Shown piece by piece: positions 27,260-36,143 of a stretch of 64,000 bases of DNA (positions within the stretch are counted from its first letter, which is position 1; each line of letters starts with the position of its first letter). The DNA is from BOG-908 sp963692875 (GTDB taxonomy: Bacteria > Pseudomonadota > Alphaproteobacteria > Acetobacterales > Acetobacteraceae): positions 3,658,001 through 3,722,000 of the forward strand of contig OZ240673.1 of the NCBI GenBank assembly GCA_965198755.1, in the 5' to 3' direction. Below the pieces are notes generated by a model that had not been told where the DNA came from, made no database searches, and worked only from the letters and a program-made list of their open reading frames with translations. Both the position numbers and the translations under genes were made by a program.

Positions 27260-28336
27260 ATGTCCCTCGCCGATTTTCGAACGCTTGGCCGCTCCGGACT
27301 TGTCGTCAGCCCGCTTACCCTGGGGACGATGACCTTTGGTCCGGGCGGATGGGGGGCGGATGAGGCAACATCTCGCGCGATCTTCGATGCTTATCGTGGC
27401 GCCGGCGGCAACTGCGTGGACACAGCCGACATCTATTCCGGCGGCGAGAGCGAGAAGCTCGTCGGCAAGTTCATCGCCGAGAGCAGCGCACGCGACGAGA
27501 TCGTCCTTGCCACCAAGTTCGCCTTCAACGGCTCAGCGAACCCGTTGGCCGCGAAGCAGGTCGGCGGCGGCAACCCGAACGCGGGTGGGGCCGGCGCCAA
27601 GAACATCCATCGCGCGCTCAATGCCTCGCTCAAGCGGTTGAGCACAGACTACATCGACCTCTACTGGATGCACATTTGGGACGGCGTCACTCCGATCGAG
27701 GAGATCATCCAGACGCTCGGCGACCTCGTGCGTGCCGGCAAAATCCGGTATTTCGGCCTGTCCGACATGCCGGCTTGGCTGGCGATGAAGGCCGCGACCA
27801 TCGCGGCCGAGCGGCGCGTACCGGGGCCCATCGCGATGCAGCTCGAATATTCTCTGGTAGCACGCGACGTGGAAAGCGAGCATTTTCCGGTGGCGCGAGA
27901 GGGCGGCATGGGCGTGATGCCATGGAGCCCCTTGGCGGGCGGCTTCCTGTCTGGAAAATACCAGCGCGGGAACACTGCCGACACGGGCCGGCTCAGCGGC
28001 GCCAACCCGTTTGGCAACAGCAAGTTCGTCGACCGGAATTGGGACGTTCTCGAGGTGCTGAAGCTGGTGTCAGCCGAACTCGATCGGCCAATGGCACAAG
28101 TCGCACTCGCCTGGACCCTGAAGCGGAGCGGCGTCGCATCGACCTTGATCGGTGCGAGCAAGGTGTCGCAGATCGAAAGCAACATCGCCGCAACAGAGAT
28201 CCGATTGAGCGACGATCAGATGAAGCGTCTCGACGAGGCGAGCGCGCCGTCGCCAGGGTTCACGTCCGGGCTGGCGGCGCCTTTCATCCGGCGTATGGTC
28301 TTCGGCGGCCAAAATGTGGTTGGCTGGGCCGAGTGA
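27260..28336 (+). CDS. Aldo/keto reductase
   Basis: A 358-residue NADPH-dependent reductase of the YajO/Tas-like branch. The catalytic tetrad is visible as Asp and Tyr in VDTADIYSGG, Lys in ATKFAF and His in WMHIWD; the cofactor-binding end has LIGASKVSQIESN. It probably reduces aldehydes or ketones; the physiological substrate is unknown. Divergent from TetR, whose effector may be its substrate. Confidence 0.9.
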   Translation: MSLADFRTLGRSGLVVSPLTLGTMTFGPGGWGADEATSRAIFDAYRGAGGNCVDTADIYSGGESEKLVGKFIAESSARDEIVLATKFAFNGSANPLAAKQVGGGNPNAGGAGAKNIHRALNASLKRLSTDYIDLYWMHIWDGVTPIEEIIQTLGDLVRAGKIRYFGLSDMPAWLAMKAATIAAERRVPGPIAMQLEYSLVARDVESEHFPVAREGGMGVMPWSPLAGGFLSGKYQRGNTADTGRLSGANPFGNSKFVDRNWDVLEVLKLVSAELDRPMAQVALAWTLKRSGVASTLIGASKVSQIESNIAATEIRLSDDQMKRLDEASAPSPGFTSGLAAPFIRRMVFGGQNVVGWAE

Positions 28337-28481
28337 GCTCCACATCTTGGTTTAGGACTAGCGTCTGCTCGTCCCAAGCACGCCTTCCATAAGTTGCTGC
28401 TGCATCAGAGCACTCACTGCCCTTCCATCGGCACTGAGGTATAACTTTTGCCGCACGCCAGACTGCCTCGGCAACCTAATA

Positions 28482-29903
28482 TCAACCGCCCAATACCGCC
28501 TGCACGAGCGCCGCGCCTTTCGCGTAGGGCGGATAGAACGTCTCGATCATGTCGCCCTCGCCACGGACAAAAACGCCGCGCGGGTTCGAGAACTCGCGGA
28601 AGCCTTCGATGCCGTGATGGCGGCCCATGCCGCTGTTGCCGGAGCCGCCGAATCCCATCGAAGGCAGCGCGCTCTGCATGGCGCAGGTGTTTACCGCCGC
28701 GCCGCCGGAGCTGGTGTGGTCAAGCACATGGTCGGTGACAGCCTGGTCGTCGCTGAAGACGTACAAACCGAGCGGCCGCTCGCCGGCGTTGATAGAGGCC
28801 ACCGCGGAGGCCAAGTCGTCGTAAGCGACAACGGGCAGGATCGGACCGAAAATCTCCTCGTGCATGATGCGCAGGTCTGGCGCGGGATCGATGACCAACG
28901 ATATGGGCATGCGGCGGCCGTCGCGGTCGACCGAGTCGTTCTGCTCGAGCGTGATGATGGTGCTCTGGCGCTCGCGGGCCTCGTCCAGCAGACCCTCCAA
29001 ACGGTCGAGATGCCGGTCAGATATGATGCCGGTGCACTCGCTGCCGCGGGCGTAGTCAGGCGCTGCTTCGGCCATGAAAGCACGTGCATGCTCAACGAAG
29101 CTTTGCAACTCGGGGCGGGCGACCATGGCGTAGTCGACGGACACGCACATCTGCCCGCCCTTGATCATCTTGGTGCCCAGCACGGATTCCACGTTGCGCC
29201 GCGTAACCGAGCCCGGCGTGAGCACGGCAGGGCATTTGCCGCCGAGCTCCAGGGTAACGGGGGTCAGGTTCTGGGCCGCGGCAGCCATTACCAGGCGGCC
29301 GACCTCCGGATTGCCAGTATAGAGCAGGTGGTCCCACGGCAGGGCCGAGAACGCGCGGGCGAGATCGAGCCCGCCTTCGGCCACGGTTACGAGCGTCGGG
29401 TCGAACGCCGCGGCAACCATCTCGGCCAGTAGCGCGGCACAGGCCGGCGTGTACTCGGATGGCTTGACGATCACGCGGTTGCCGGCGGCCAGCATCTCCA
29501 CCATCGGTCCGACGGAGAGGTCGAACGGAAAGTTCCACGGCACCATGTTGCCGATGACGCCCTTCGGCTGGTTCTGCACGTAGGCGCGCGCGGTGCCGAG
29601 CAGGCCAGGGTCCGTGTCGCGCGGCTGCGGCGCCATCCACGCCTCAAGATGTTCGGAGACGTATTGCGCCCGACCGAGCGGGCCGAGCACCTCGATCAGG
29701 TCCGAGGCGGGCACAGGATGCGTGCCGAAATCCTGCGCCAAAGCGACGCTGATGCGTTCGCGGTTGGCCGCCAGCATGCCCATCAGCACGGCAAGGCGGT
29801 TGCGGCGCTCTGCAAGCGACGGATTGCGATCGGCGGCAAAAGCGCTCCGTTGCGCCTGGAACGCGGCTTGGAGCTTCGTTATCGCAGCGGCATCGTTGGC
29901 CAT
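28482..29903 (-). CDS. Coniferyl-aldehyde-dehydrogenase-like ALDH
   Basis: A 473-residue NAD(P)-dependent aldehyde dehydrogenase. Conserved sites: VPWNFPFDL, KPSEYTP, LELGGKCPAV with the general-base Glu, and the nucleophilic Cys in GGQMCVSVDY. The C-terminal YPPYAKG is typical of the coniferyl/long-chain aldehyde group, which oxidises aromatic or aliphatic aldehydes to acids. It lies downstream of the monooxygenase and SDR genes on the same strand, separated by a MITE-like repeat, so it may use aldehydes made by them. Confidence 0.87.
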   Translation of the reverse strand: MANDAAAITKLQAAFQAQRSAFAADRNPSLAERRNRLAVLMGMLAANRERISVALAQDFGTHPVPASDLIEVLGPLGRAQYVSEHLEAWMAPQPRDTDPGLLGTARAYVQNQPKGVIGNMVPWNFPFDLSVGPMVEMLAAGNRVIVKPSEYTPACAALLAEMVAAAFDPTLVTVAEGGLDLARAFSALPWDHLLYTGNPEVGRLVMAAAAQNLTPVTLELGGKCPAVLTPGSVTRRNVESVLGTKMIKGGQMCVSVDYAMVARPELQSFVEHARAFMAEAAPDYARGSECTGIISDRHLDRLEGLLDEARERQSTIITLEQNDSVDRDGRRMPISLVIDPAPDLRIMHEEIFGPILPVVAYDDLASAVASINAGERPLGLYVFSDDQAVTDHVLDHTSSGGAAVNTCAMQSALPSMGFGGSGNSGMGRHHGIEGFREFSNPRGVFVRGEGDMIETFYPPYAKGAALVQAVLGG

Positions 29904-29924
29904 GTTCGGCTCCCTTGGAAAAGC

Positions 29925-30045
29925 ACGTTTTTCTTGGAAAACCAGTGTGTGTAGCTCTGTTCAGCGAGCGTTGCCGCAAAACTGCGGCAAAGCGAAAGGC
30001 ATGACCAGGCCTCTTATTTAAAAAAGAAGCAAACAGCTTGCTTTC
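29925..30045. repeat. Two strongly degenerate repeat arms
   Basis: AAAGCACGTTTTTCTTGGAAAA near 29922-29943 and CTTATTTAAAAAAGAAGC near 30013-30030 resemble decayed arms. No intact centre joins them. Confidence 0.35.
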
Positions 30046-30125
30046 TCGCTGCCGCCGCGCTCCGGCGCAACGCGGGTCGCCAGCTGGTGCAAATGCAAGG
30101 TCGCAAACCTGTTTCAGCCGGCGGA

Positions 30126-30341
30126 CTCAAGTCTGGGAGCGAACACCTCTTCCATCGGGTCGCACTCCGCGGTTTTCTTCGTTGTCAGCAGCTTGGCTGT
30201 CCAGATGGCCTGCTCAGGGCTCGCGAAGCGACCGCCGAAGGCGGCTTGCCTTGAACAGGCCATCTGGACAGCCGACCATCGCGCATCGAAGGCGAGCCAG
30301 TTACATAGCGGCTCGGCAGGGTGTTCGTTCCCAAACTTGAA
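30126..30341. repeat. MITE-like 216-bp nested inverted repeat
   Basis: Outer 22-bp arms (30126-30147 and 30320-30341) match at 19 positions, with transitions at the rest. Inner arms GGCTGTCCAGATGGCCTG (30195-30212) and its exact complement (30256-30273) enclose a further small hairpin CCGCCgaaGGCGG. No coding sequence. It lies between the SDR and aldehyde dehydrogenase genes. Confidence 0.75.
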
Positions 30342-30408
30342 TTCGCCGTCCTTTTCCTAGAAGAAGACTGCCTACTTTCTATGGCTCACCCTCAACGCGG
30401 ACTTAGCC

Positions 30409-31200
30409 TCACCCTTTCATCATCGCCAGCAGCGGCGTCCGTTCCTCGCGTACCGCCTCCGGCTCCTGCACCGCCTGAAGGTCGAACTGCTTCAGCTCTT
30501 CCGGCACGTACCAGTGCAGCTTGTCCTCGTGATAGGCGCGCCACACCGTCGCGGCAATTTCCGCCGGTTGCACCAGGCGCCACATGCCGTCCGGTGGCGC
30601 CATGGTGCGCATGGTGTCCGACAGGATGGGCGTGTTGATCAGGCCAGGCAACAGGTCCGACGCGCGGACTCCGAATCGCTTGAACTCGATCGACAGCGCT
30701 TCCGTCAGGCCGCGCACCGCGTGCTTGGTGGCGGAGTACACCGCGATACCGGCGGTGCCGAAGATGGAGGACGACGACGAGTTGATCAGGCACAGCGCGC
30801 CCGGTGTGACGCGCAGCAACGGCACGGCCGCGCGCGTGCCGATCATAACGCCAAGGAAGTTGACGCTCACGATCTTCATGATGTCGGCCCATGCCATCTC
30901 ATCGAACAGGCCGCCCATGGCGATGCCGGCGTTGCTGAACATCAAATCCAACGTGCCTCCGGTGGCTTCCCCGAAGCCCTCCATGGCAGCGGCGAAGGCC
31001 GCCGGATCGGTCACGTCCAGCGTGGCGAAGATGCCATTGGGCTCGCCGATCTCGGCTTTCAAGCTGTCCAGACCTGCCTGGTTCACGTCATAGGCGCCGA
31101 CGAACCAGCCGTGGGACGAGAACAGCCTGGCGGTGGCAAGCCCCATGCCGCTAGCGGCACCGGTCACGAATATCGACTTGCGGCCGTTTGATTGGCTCAT
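30409..31200 (-). CDS. Short-chain dehydrogenase/reductase
   Basis: A 263-residue classical SDR. Cofactor motif TGAASGMGLA, NAG in FSNAGIAMGG, catalytic Ser and YxxxK in INSSSSS...VYSATKHA. It probably interconverts an alcohol and a ketone with NAD(P). The ATG at 31200 lies 4 nt after the stop of the monooxygenase gene, a clear operon; the SDR may supply the ketone that the monooxygenase oxidises. Confidence 0.9.
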   Translation of the reverse strand: MSQSNGRKSIFVTGAASGMGLATARLFSSHGWFVGAYDVNQAGLDSLKAEIGEPNGIFATLDVTDPAAFAAAMEGFGEATGGTLDLMFSNAGIAMGGLFDEMAWADIMKIVSVNFLGVMIGTRAAVPLLRVTPGALCLINSSSSSIFGTAGIAVYSATKHAVRGLTEALSIEFKRFGVRASDLLPGLINTPILSDTMRTMAPPDGMWRLVQPAEIAATVWRAYHEDKLHWYVPEELKQFDLQAVQEPEAVREERTPLLAMMKG

Positions 31201-31204
31201 GATC

Positions 31205-33007
31205 CTACGCGTCCTGTTTCTGACGGACGACTTTGCCGTCGAGTTCGAGGCCGGCAAAATCGCCAACCTCACGCCATTTGGCCAGCAGCTCAACAAACGC
31301 GACCGGACCTGCGCCGTAAGGGAAGCCGCTGGCGGCGGCATCCGACATGCCCCGGCCCTCATTGTTGTAGTAACCCGGCGTGCAGGTCTCGAGAAACTGG
31401 CGCCGGCCTTCGCCCATCTTCAGGATGGTCTGCACCCACTCCCGCTCGGCGGCCTCGCTCGTCTCCACCGTGCGTATGCCGTGCTGCACGCTGTAGCCCA
31501 CGATGTGCGCGACGTGCTTGGCCTGCTCGCTGAGCATGTGCGGGAAGTTCGGCGACATGCCCGACTGCGCCTGGCTGATGACGAAGCAGTTGGGAAACCG
31601 CCGGCTGTGCATCCCGTGCAGCGTGGACAGGCCGGCAGACCATTTCTCGGTCAGCGACATGCCATCCACGCCGCGCATCTCGAAGCCGGAGCGCTTGGAG
31701 TAATCCGTGCTGACCTCAAATCCGGTGGCAAAGATCAGGCAGTCCAGCTCGTATTCCTGTCCGGCGACGACGACGCCGCGCTCGGAGATGCGCTCCACGC
31801 CGCGGCCGGCCGTATCGACCAGCGTCACGTTTGGCCGGTTGAACACGTCGAGGTATTCGTCATGGAAACAGGGCCGCTTGCAGAACAGGCTGAACCAGGG
31901 CTTCAACGCCTCCGCCGTGGCTGGATCGTGCACCAGGCTGTCCATGCGGGCACGTATCTCCTCCATCTTCTCCACGTCGGCCTGTGCTAGCAGCGCCATG
32001 AAATCCGCGCGGCTGGAGCCCTCCGCCAGTTTCTCTCGCACCTTGCGGGCAAGTACCGTCCAGCCGTCCGCCACCTCGTCGGGGTCCTGCAGGTGGCCCG
32101 CCATCTGTTCGGTGAAGTTGGCCATGCGGCGTGCCTGCCATCCCGGCTTCAGGCTGGCAGCCCATTCCGGGTCGGTCGGCGCGTTGTTGCGGGCGTCGAC
32201 TGAGGAGGGCGTGCGCTGGAACACGTAGAGGTGCTTGGCCGCGCGCGCCAGCGGCGGCACGCATTGTATGGCGGTCGCACCGGTGCCGATGATGCCGACG
32301 CGCTTGTCGGCCAGGCCGGTCATCGGCTCGGTGGCGGACCCGCCGGTGTAGGCGTAGTCCCACCGGCTGGTGTGGAAGTTGTGGCCGCGGAAGCTGCCGA
32401 GGCCGGGGATGGCGGCGAGCTTCGGCTTGTTCAGCGGGCCGGTGGCCAGAACCACGAAGCGGGCGCGCATGTGGTCGCCGCGGTCGGTGCGGACCTGCCA
32501 GACGGCGGCATCCGCATCCCAGTCGAACGAGGTGACCTGGGTGGATAACAGCGCGTCCTCGTAGAGGCCGAAATGATTGGCAATGCGGCGGCAATGCTCG
32601 CGGATTTCTGGCGCCTTGCTGTAGCGCTCCTTCGGCATGTAGCCGGTCTCTTCCAACAGCGGGAAGTAGATGTAGGATTCGATGTCGCAGGCCGCACCCG
32701 GGTAGCGGTTCCAATACCAAGTGCCGCCTACGTCGCCACCGGCTTCCACGATGCGTATGCGGCCGGCTCCGGCCTCGCGCAAGCGGGCGGCGGCGAGCAG
32801 GCCGCCGAAGCCGCCACCGACGACCAGGACGTCCACGCTGTCGTGCACCGGCGCGCGCTCAGTCGGGGCCGTGTACGGGTCGGCGAGGAGGTGCGAGAAG
32901 CCGTCCTTCATGTCCTGGTATTTGCGGCCGTCCATGTTCTCCGCGCGACGTTCGCGCTCGGTGCGGTAGCGGTCGCGCAGCGCGTCCAGGGAAGGGTTTT
33001 CGGACAT
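31205..33007 (-). CDS. Flavin-dependent Baeyer-Villiger-type monooxygenase
   Basis: A 600-residue FAD/NADPH enzyme that inserts oxygen beside a carbonyl to give an ester or lactone. It has two Rossmann motifs (VVGGGFGGLLAA; IGTGATAIQC) and the family fingerprint FRGHNFHTSRWD, fitting FxGxxxHxxxW(P/D). A downstream ATGFEVSTDYSKR motif is also typical of this group. ATG at 33007 is preferred over 33049 because the upstream ATG lies inside a probable operator and GAGAG precedes 33007. First gene of an operon with the SDR. Confidence 0.88.
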   Translation of the reverse strand: MSENPSLDALRDRYRTERERRAENMDGRKYQDMKDGFSHLLADPYTAPTERAPVHDSVDVLVVGGGFGGLLAAARLREAGAGRIRIVEAGGDVGGTWYWNRYPGAACDIESYIYFPLLEETGYMPKERYSKAPEIREHCRRIANHFGLYEDALLSTQVTSFDWDADAAVWQVRTDRGDHMRARFVVLATGPLNKPKLAAIPGLGSFRGHNFHTSRWDYAYTGGSATEPMTGLADKRVGIIGTGATAIQCVPPLARAAKHLYVFQRTPSSVDARNNAPTDPEWAASLKPGWQARRMANFTEQMAGHLQDPDEVADGWTVLARKVREKLAEGSSRADFMALLAQADVEKMEEIRARMDSLVHDPATAEALKPWFSLFCKRPCFHDEYLDVFNRPNVTLVDTAGRGVERISERGVVVAGQEYELDCLIFATGFEVSTDYSKRSGFEMRGVDGMSLTEKWSAGLSTLHGMHSRRFPNCFVISQAQSGMSPNFPHMLSEQAKHVAHIVGYSVQHGIRTVETSEAAEREWVQTILKMGEGRRQFLETCTPGYYNNEGRGMSDAAASGFPYGAGPVAFVELLAKWREVGDFAGLELDGKVVRQKQDA

Positions 33008-33043
33008 CTTTGTAGTTCTCTCACCCGTTTGGTTAAGGGTATT

Positions 33044-33061
33044 TGACATGAGTTCATGTCA
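33044..33061. promoter_or_regulatory. Candidate TetR operator TGACATGAGTTCATGTCA
   Basis: A perfect 8-2-8 inverted repeat in the gap between the monooxygenase gene and the divergent TetR gene, 37 nt upstream of the monooxygenase start. Its length and symmetry fit a TetR dimer site. Confidence 0.65.
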
Positions 33062-33245
33062 GATGCAAGGTTAGCCTTGAGTAACAGGTCCTTGTTTAAA
33101 GCTCGTCAGCAGCCTGGGTGCCGCATTGGATGATCAAAGCTGCTGAACAACGTCAGATGCAATGTTTTTGCTTCTTCCATGAAAAAGCACGCCTCGCTTT
33201 CACGATCCGCCTTGAAGCAGCGCTACGTATCTGAGGGCTCGGAGA

Positions 33246-33845
33246 TTGGCACAAGCAGAAAGGCGATGGGGTGACAGGACGGCAGACGAGCGCCGTGCCG
33301 AGCGGCGCGTGCAGATCATGCAAGCTGCACTTGGCGTCTACGGGGTCACCGGCTTCCGGACGGCCAGCGTCAAGGCGATCTGCCAAAAGGCAGGCCTGAC
33401 TGAGCGGTACTTCTATGAGTCGTTCGCGAACGGCGAGGACCTGCTGAAACACTGCTTTCTGGAGGTCAACCGGGCGCTGATCGCCCGCATGCGCGAGGCG
33501 GCCGTGCAGGATGGGCGGGCGCCGTTGGATCGCATACGCTCGGCGTTGCTGGTCTACTTCCAGCAGATCAAGGACAACCCTGCGGGCGCGCGGGTTTTCC
33601 TGCTCGAGATGGCCAGTGTGAGTGCCGCGACGGAGGGGCTGGTATCGCAAAGCCTCGATGAGTTCGGCTCGTTGCTGATGGACGTGTTCGCCATCGACGG
33701 CGCGTCGCAGCCGTTGCTGTTGCACGGCGTGATCGGCGGCGGCTTGCACGTGGCGCGCGCTTGGATTGCCACGGGCTACGCGGAGAGCCCGGAAAGCGTG
33801 GCTGACGCAGCGTTGCGGCTCTACGCGCTCATGGCGCCAAGTTGA
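33246..33845 (+). CDS. TetR-family regulator
   Basis: A 199-residue regulator with a helix-turn-helix (TASVKAICQKAGLTERYFYESF) and an alpha-helical ligand domain. It starts at TTG behind GAGG. It is divergent from the monooxygenase-SDR operon, which it probably represses in the absence of a ketone or related effector (inference). A C-terminal fragment of a close relative survives at 17542. Between this gene and the monooxygenase lies a degenerate repeat arm (about 33168-33202). Confidence 0.87.
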   Translation: MAQAERRWGDRTADERRAERRVQIMQAALGVYGVTGFRTASVKAICQKAGLTERYFYESFANGEDLLKHCFLEVNRALIARMREAAVQDGRAPLDRIRSALLVYFQQIKDNPAGARVFLLEMASVSAATEGLVSQSLDEFGSLLMDVFAIDGASQPLLLHGVIGGGLHVARAWIATGYAESPESVADAALRLYALMAPS

Positions 33846-33944
33846 AGCTGGCGGCCTGGTTCGGCTTCACCGTGAACCAAGCTTTCATGGGCTATAACAG
33901 AGTGAGACCTGGTATCAACTGGCGTTGATGCCTCGTCATAAAAG

Positions 33945-34072
33945 GCAAGCAGTCCTTTTTTGAAAAAAAGGACCAAAAAACTTTTGACTCCGCTGTCGCG
34001 CGCTCTCCGGAACAATCCGCGACAGCGAAGTCAAAAGTTTTTTGCTTCTTTTTTTCAAAAAAGAAGGCTTGC
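33945..34072. repeat. Polar palindromic repeat, copy 9 (A to B)
   Basis: The left arm is the GTCC/GGACC variant of class A; the right arm is GCTTC. The centre is nearly symmetric, GCTGTCGCG...CGCGACAGC. Lies between convergent TetR and LysR genes. Confidence 0.92.
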
Positions 34073-34119
34073 TTGCTTTGGAACGGTCAACCGTGCACGG
34101 CACTACGAACCCTCTGAGG

Positions 34120-35061
34120 TCACGCAAGAGAGGAGGGATGCGGAGCGTCACCCTCAAACTCGTGGGAGCTGGTCTTCGCATAGCGCGACAATTCGAGCGC
34201 CAGGTGATCGAAGATCAACCTGATACGGCGATCGCCGCGCAGGTCGCGATGCATCGCGAGCCAGACGTCCATGGAGAACATCAGCTCGGCATGGAGCACG
34301 GGGACGAGGCTTCGGTCTCTTCTCGCAATGCCCAGTTGGCTGGCACCTATTCCGCAACCCGCGCGCAACGCCGCGAGCTGCGCGAGGTCGCTGTCGGAGC
34401 GGAACGCGAACGCGTCGCGGGTCAACGGCACTCCTATCTTCTCGATCATCTGCGCGTAGGCCGGGTTGCGGTCGTATCCGATCAGCGCGTGCTGACTCAG
34501 GTCCAGCAGGCTCCGCGGCATCGTGCGCCCTTCCAGGTAGCGCCGATGGCCGTAGAGCCCGCAGTCGATGCGCCCGATCCGCCTCGCGACGAGTCCGTCC
34601 TGGGTCGGCCGAACCATCCGGACAGCAATGTCGGCGTCGCCGCGCAGCAGATCCTCGTTGCGGTTCGACAGTGCGAGTTCCACCGAAATCCGGGCGTGCA
34701 GAGCGTGAAAGTCGGCCAGGATCGAAGGCAGGACTTCACCTCCAATGACCTCGCTCGCCGTAATGCGAACGGTCCCACGCTCCTCATCGACATCGCCGGA
34801 TGCCGACCGCAGCGCTGCCTCGGCGGCAGCTTCCATGGCTTCCACCGATGGGACCAACCGCAGGCCCGCTTCGGTCAGTGCCAGGCCGTCGATTGATCGC
34901 GTGAACAGCCTGGCCCCCAGCGACGCTTCGAGGGCGGCCACCTGGCGGCCCATGGTGGGCTGTGTCGCGCCCAGCATGCGTGCAGCACTCGACAGGCTTC
35001 CCTCGCGAACGACCGCGAGAAACGCCCTGAACAGGTGCCAGTCCGGTACTCGGGCGGCCAT
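34120..35061 (-). CDS. LysR-family transcriptional regulator
   Basis: A 313-residue regulator: N-terminal winged helix (FRAFLAVVREGSLSSAARML, then QPTMGRQVAALE) and a periplasmic-binding-like effector domain. Divergent from the alpha/beta hydrolase gene, with 95 nt between starts; LysR proteins commonly control the divergent neighbour. The short dyad CATAC-N6-GTATG near the start (35055-35075 region) may be part of its site. Confidence 0.88.
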   Translation of the reverse strand: MAARVPDWHLFRAFLAVVREGSLSSAARMLGATQPTMGRQVAALEASLGARLFTRSIDGLALTEAGLRLVPSVEAMEAAAEAALRSASGDVDEERGTVRITASEVIGGEVLPSILADFHALHARISVELALSNRNEDLLRGDADIAVRMVRPTQDGLVARRIGRIDCGLYGHRRYLEGRTMPRSLLDLSQHALIGYDRNPAYAQMIEKIGVPLTRDAFAFRSDSDLAQLAALRAGCGIGASQLGIARRDRSLVPVLHAELMFSMDVWLAMHRDLRGDRRIRLIFDHLALELSRYAKTSSHEFEGDAPHPSSLA

Positions 35062-35156
35062 ACATAAACGTATGGACGATGTGCGACATTCGTCAATCTA
35101 CGTTTGGGCGGCGACGGCCTAAGGTGGGGGATCGATCCACCTACGGAGCCTCCCCC

Positions 35157-36059
35157 ATGACGACGACCTTCACGGTGCCGGCCCAGCTCGATGCAGGAGC
35201 GGCGACCGCCACCGCCTCCCGCCCTCACAGGCAGGCGGGAGGCTCGGCCGCGTCGGAGACGCGCTTCCTGGCGGTCGATGGCGGCCTGGTCGCCTATGAC
35301 GACACGGGCGGGAACGGTCCGCTGATCCTCGCGATCCCGGGGATGGGCGATCTGCGGTCCGAGTATCGGCTGTTGCGTCCGGCACTGGAGGGGGCGGGCT
35401 GTCGCGTCGTGACCATGGACGTGCGCGGTTTCGGCGCGACATCGGCCCGCTGGGACGACTACTCGGCGCATGCGGTCGGACGTGATGCGCTGGCCCTGAT
35501 CGAACACTTCGAGGCCCCTTCGGCGATCATTCTCGGCAACTCGTTCGCCGCGGGATCGGCGCTGTGGGCTGCTCACGAAAGGCCTGACCGCGTGGGCGGG
35601 GTGGTGCTGCTGGGTCCCATCGTGCGCGATCAGGAGCCGTCCAGGTTTCAGAAGCTTGCCTTGAGGATCGGCTTCGCGGGGCCATGGCGGGTCTGGTTCT
35701 GGACCACCTACTGGAACAGCCTTTTCCCGACGTGCAAGCCCGCGGACCATGACCTCGTCAAGGCTGCGTTGACGCAGAACCTGCGTGAGCCGGGGCGTAT
35801 GGCCGCGCTCCTCGCGATGCTTGGCCTGTCCAAGGCGGACACCGCAGCCATGATACCGGCCAGCCGGGTGCCGGCCCTCGTCGTCATGGGTAGCCGTGAT
35901 CCGGACTTCCCCGACGCGGGCGCCGAAGCTCGGTGGCTCGCGACGCAGCTTGGTGCCCACAGCCTGATCGTTGACGGGGCAGGGCACTATCCGCATGCCG
36001 AGATGCCGGAGCGCGTGGTGCCCGAGTTACTGTCCTTCATCGCACAGGTGCATGGCTGA
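35157..36059 (+). CDS. Alpha/beta hydrolase
   Basis: A 300-residue esterase/hydrolase-fold protein. The nucleophile elbow is GNSFAAG, the acid is likely in MGSRDPDFPD and the catalytic His in DGAGHYPH. The segment LAIPGMGDLRSEY supplies the oxyanion hole. No signal peptide, so cytoplasmic. Substrate unknown. The start is set by ATG 35157 with CGGAG upstream; a frame open to 35079 is unlikely, since it would invade the LysR promoter. Confidence 0.85.
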   Translation: MTTTFTVPAQLDAGAATATASRPHRQAGGSAASETRFLAVDGGLVAYDDTGGNGPLILAIPGMGDLRSEYRLLRPALEGAGCRVVTMDVRGFGATSARWDDYSAHAVGRDALALIEHFEAPSAIILGNSFAAGSALWAAHERPDRVGGVVLLGPIVRDQEPSRFQKLALRIGFAGPWRVWFWTTYWNSLFPTCKPADHDLVKAALTQNLREPGRMAALLAMLGLSKADTAAMIPASRVPALVVMGSRDPDFPDAGAEARWLATQLGAHSLIVDGAGHYPHAEMPERVVPELLSFIAQVHG

Positions 36060-36102
36060 CGTCAGACGCGCCAGCTTGGCGGTACCGGCACGAACCCAGG
36101 AA

Positions 36103-36143
36103 ACCAAAGTTTTTGGTTCTGTTTTCAAAAGAGAACCGCTTAC
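36103..36143. repeat. Solitary right A arm
   Basis: ACCAAAGTTTTTGGTTCTG then TTTTCAAAAGAGAACCGCTTAC. Its last bases overlap the stop codon of the thioesterase gene (36140-36142). Confidence 0.8.
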
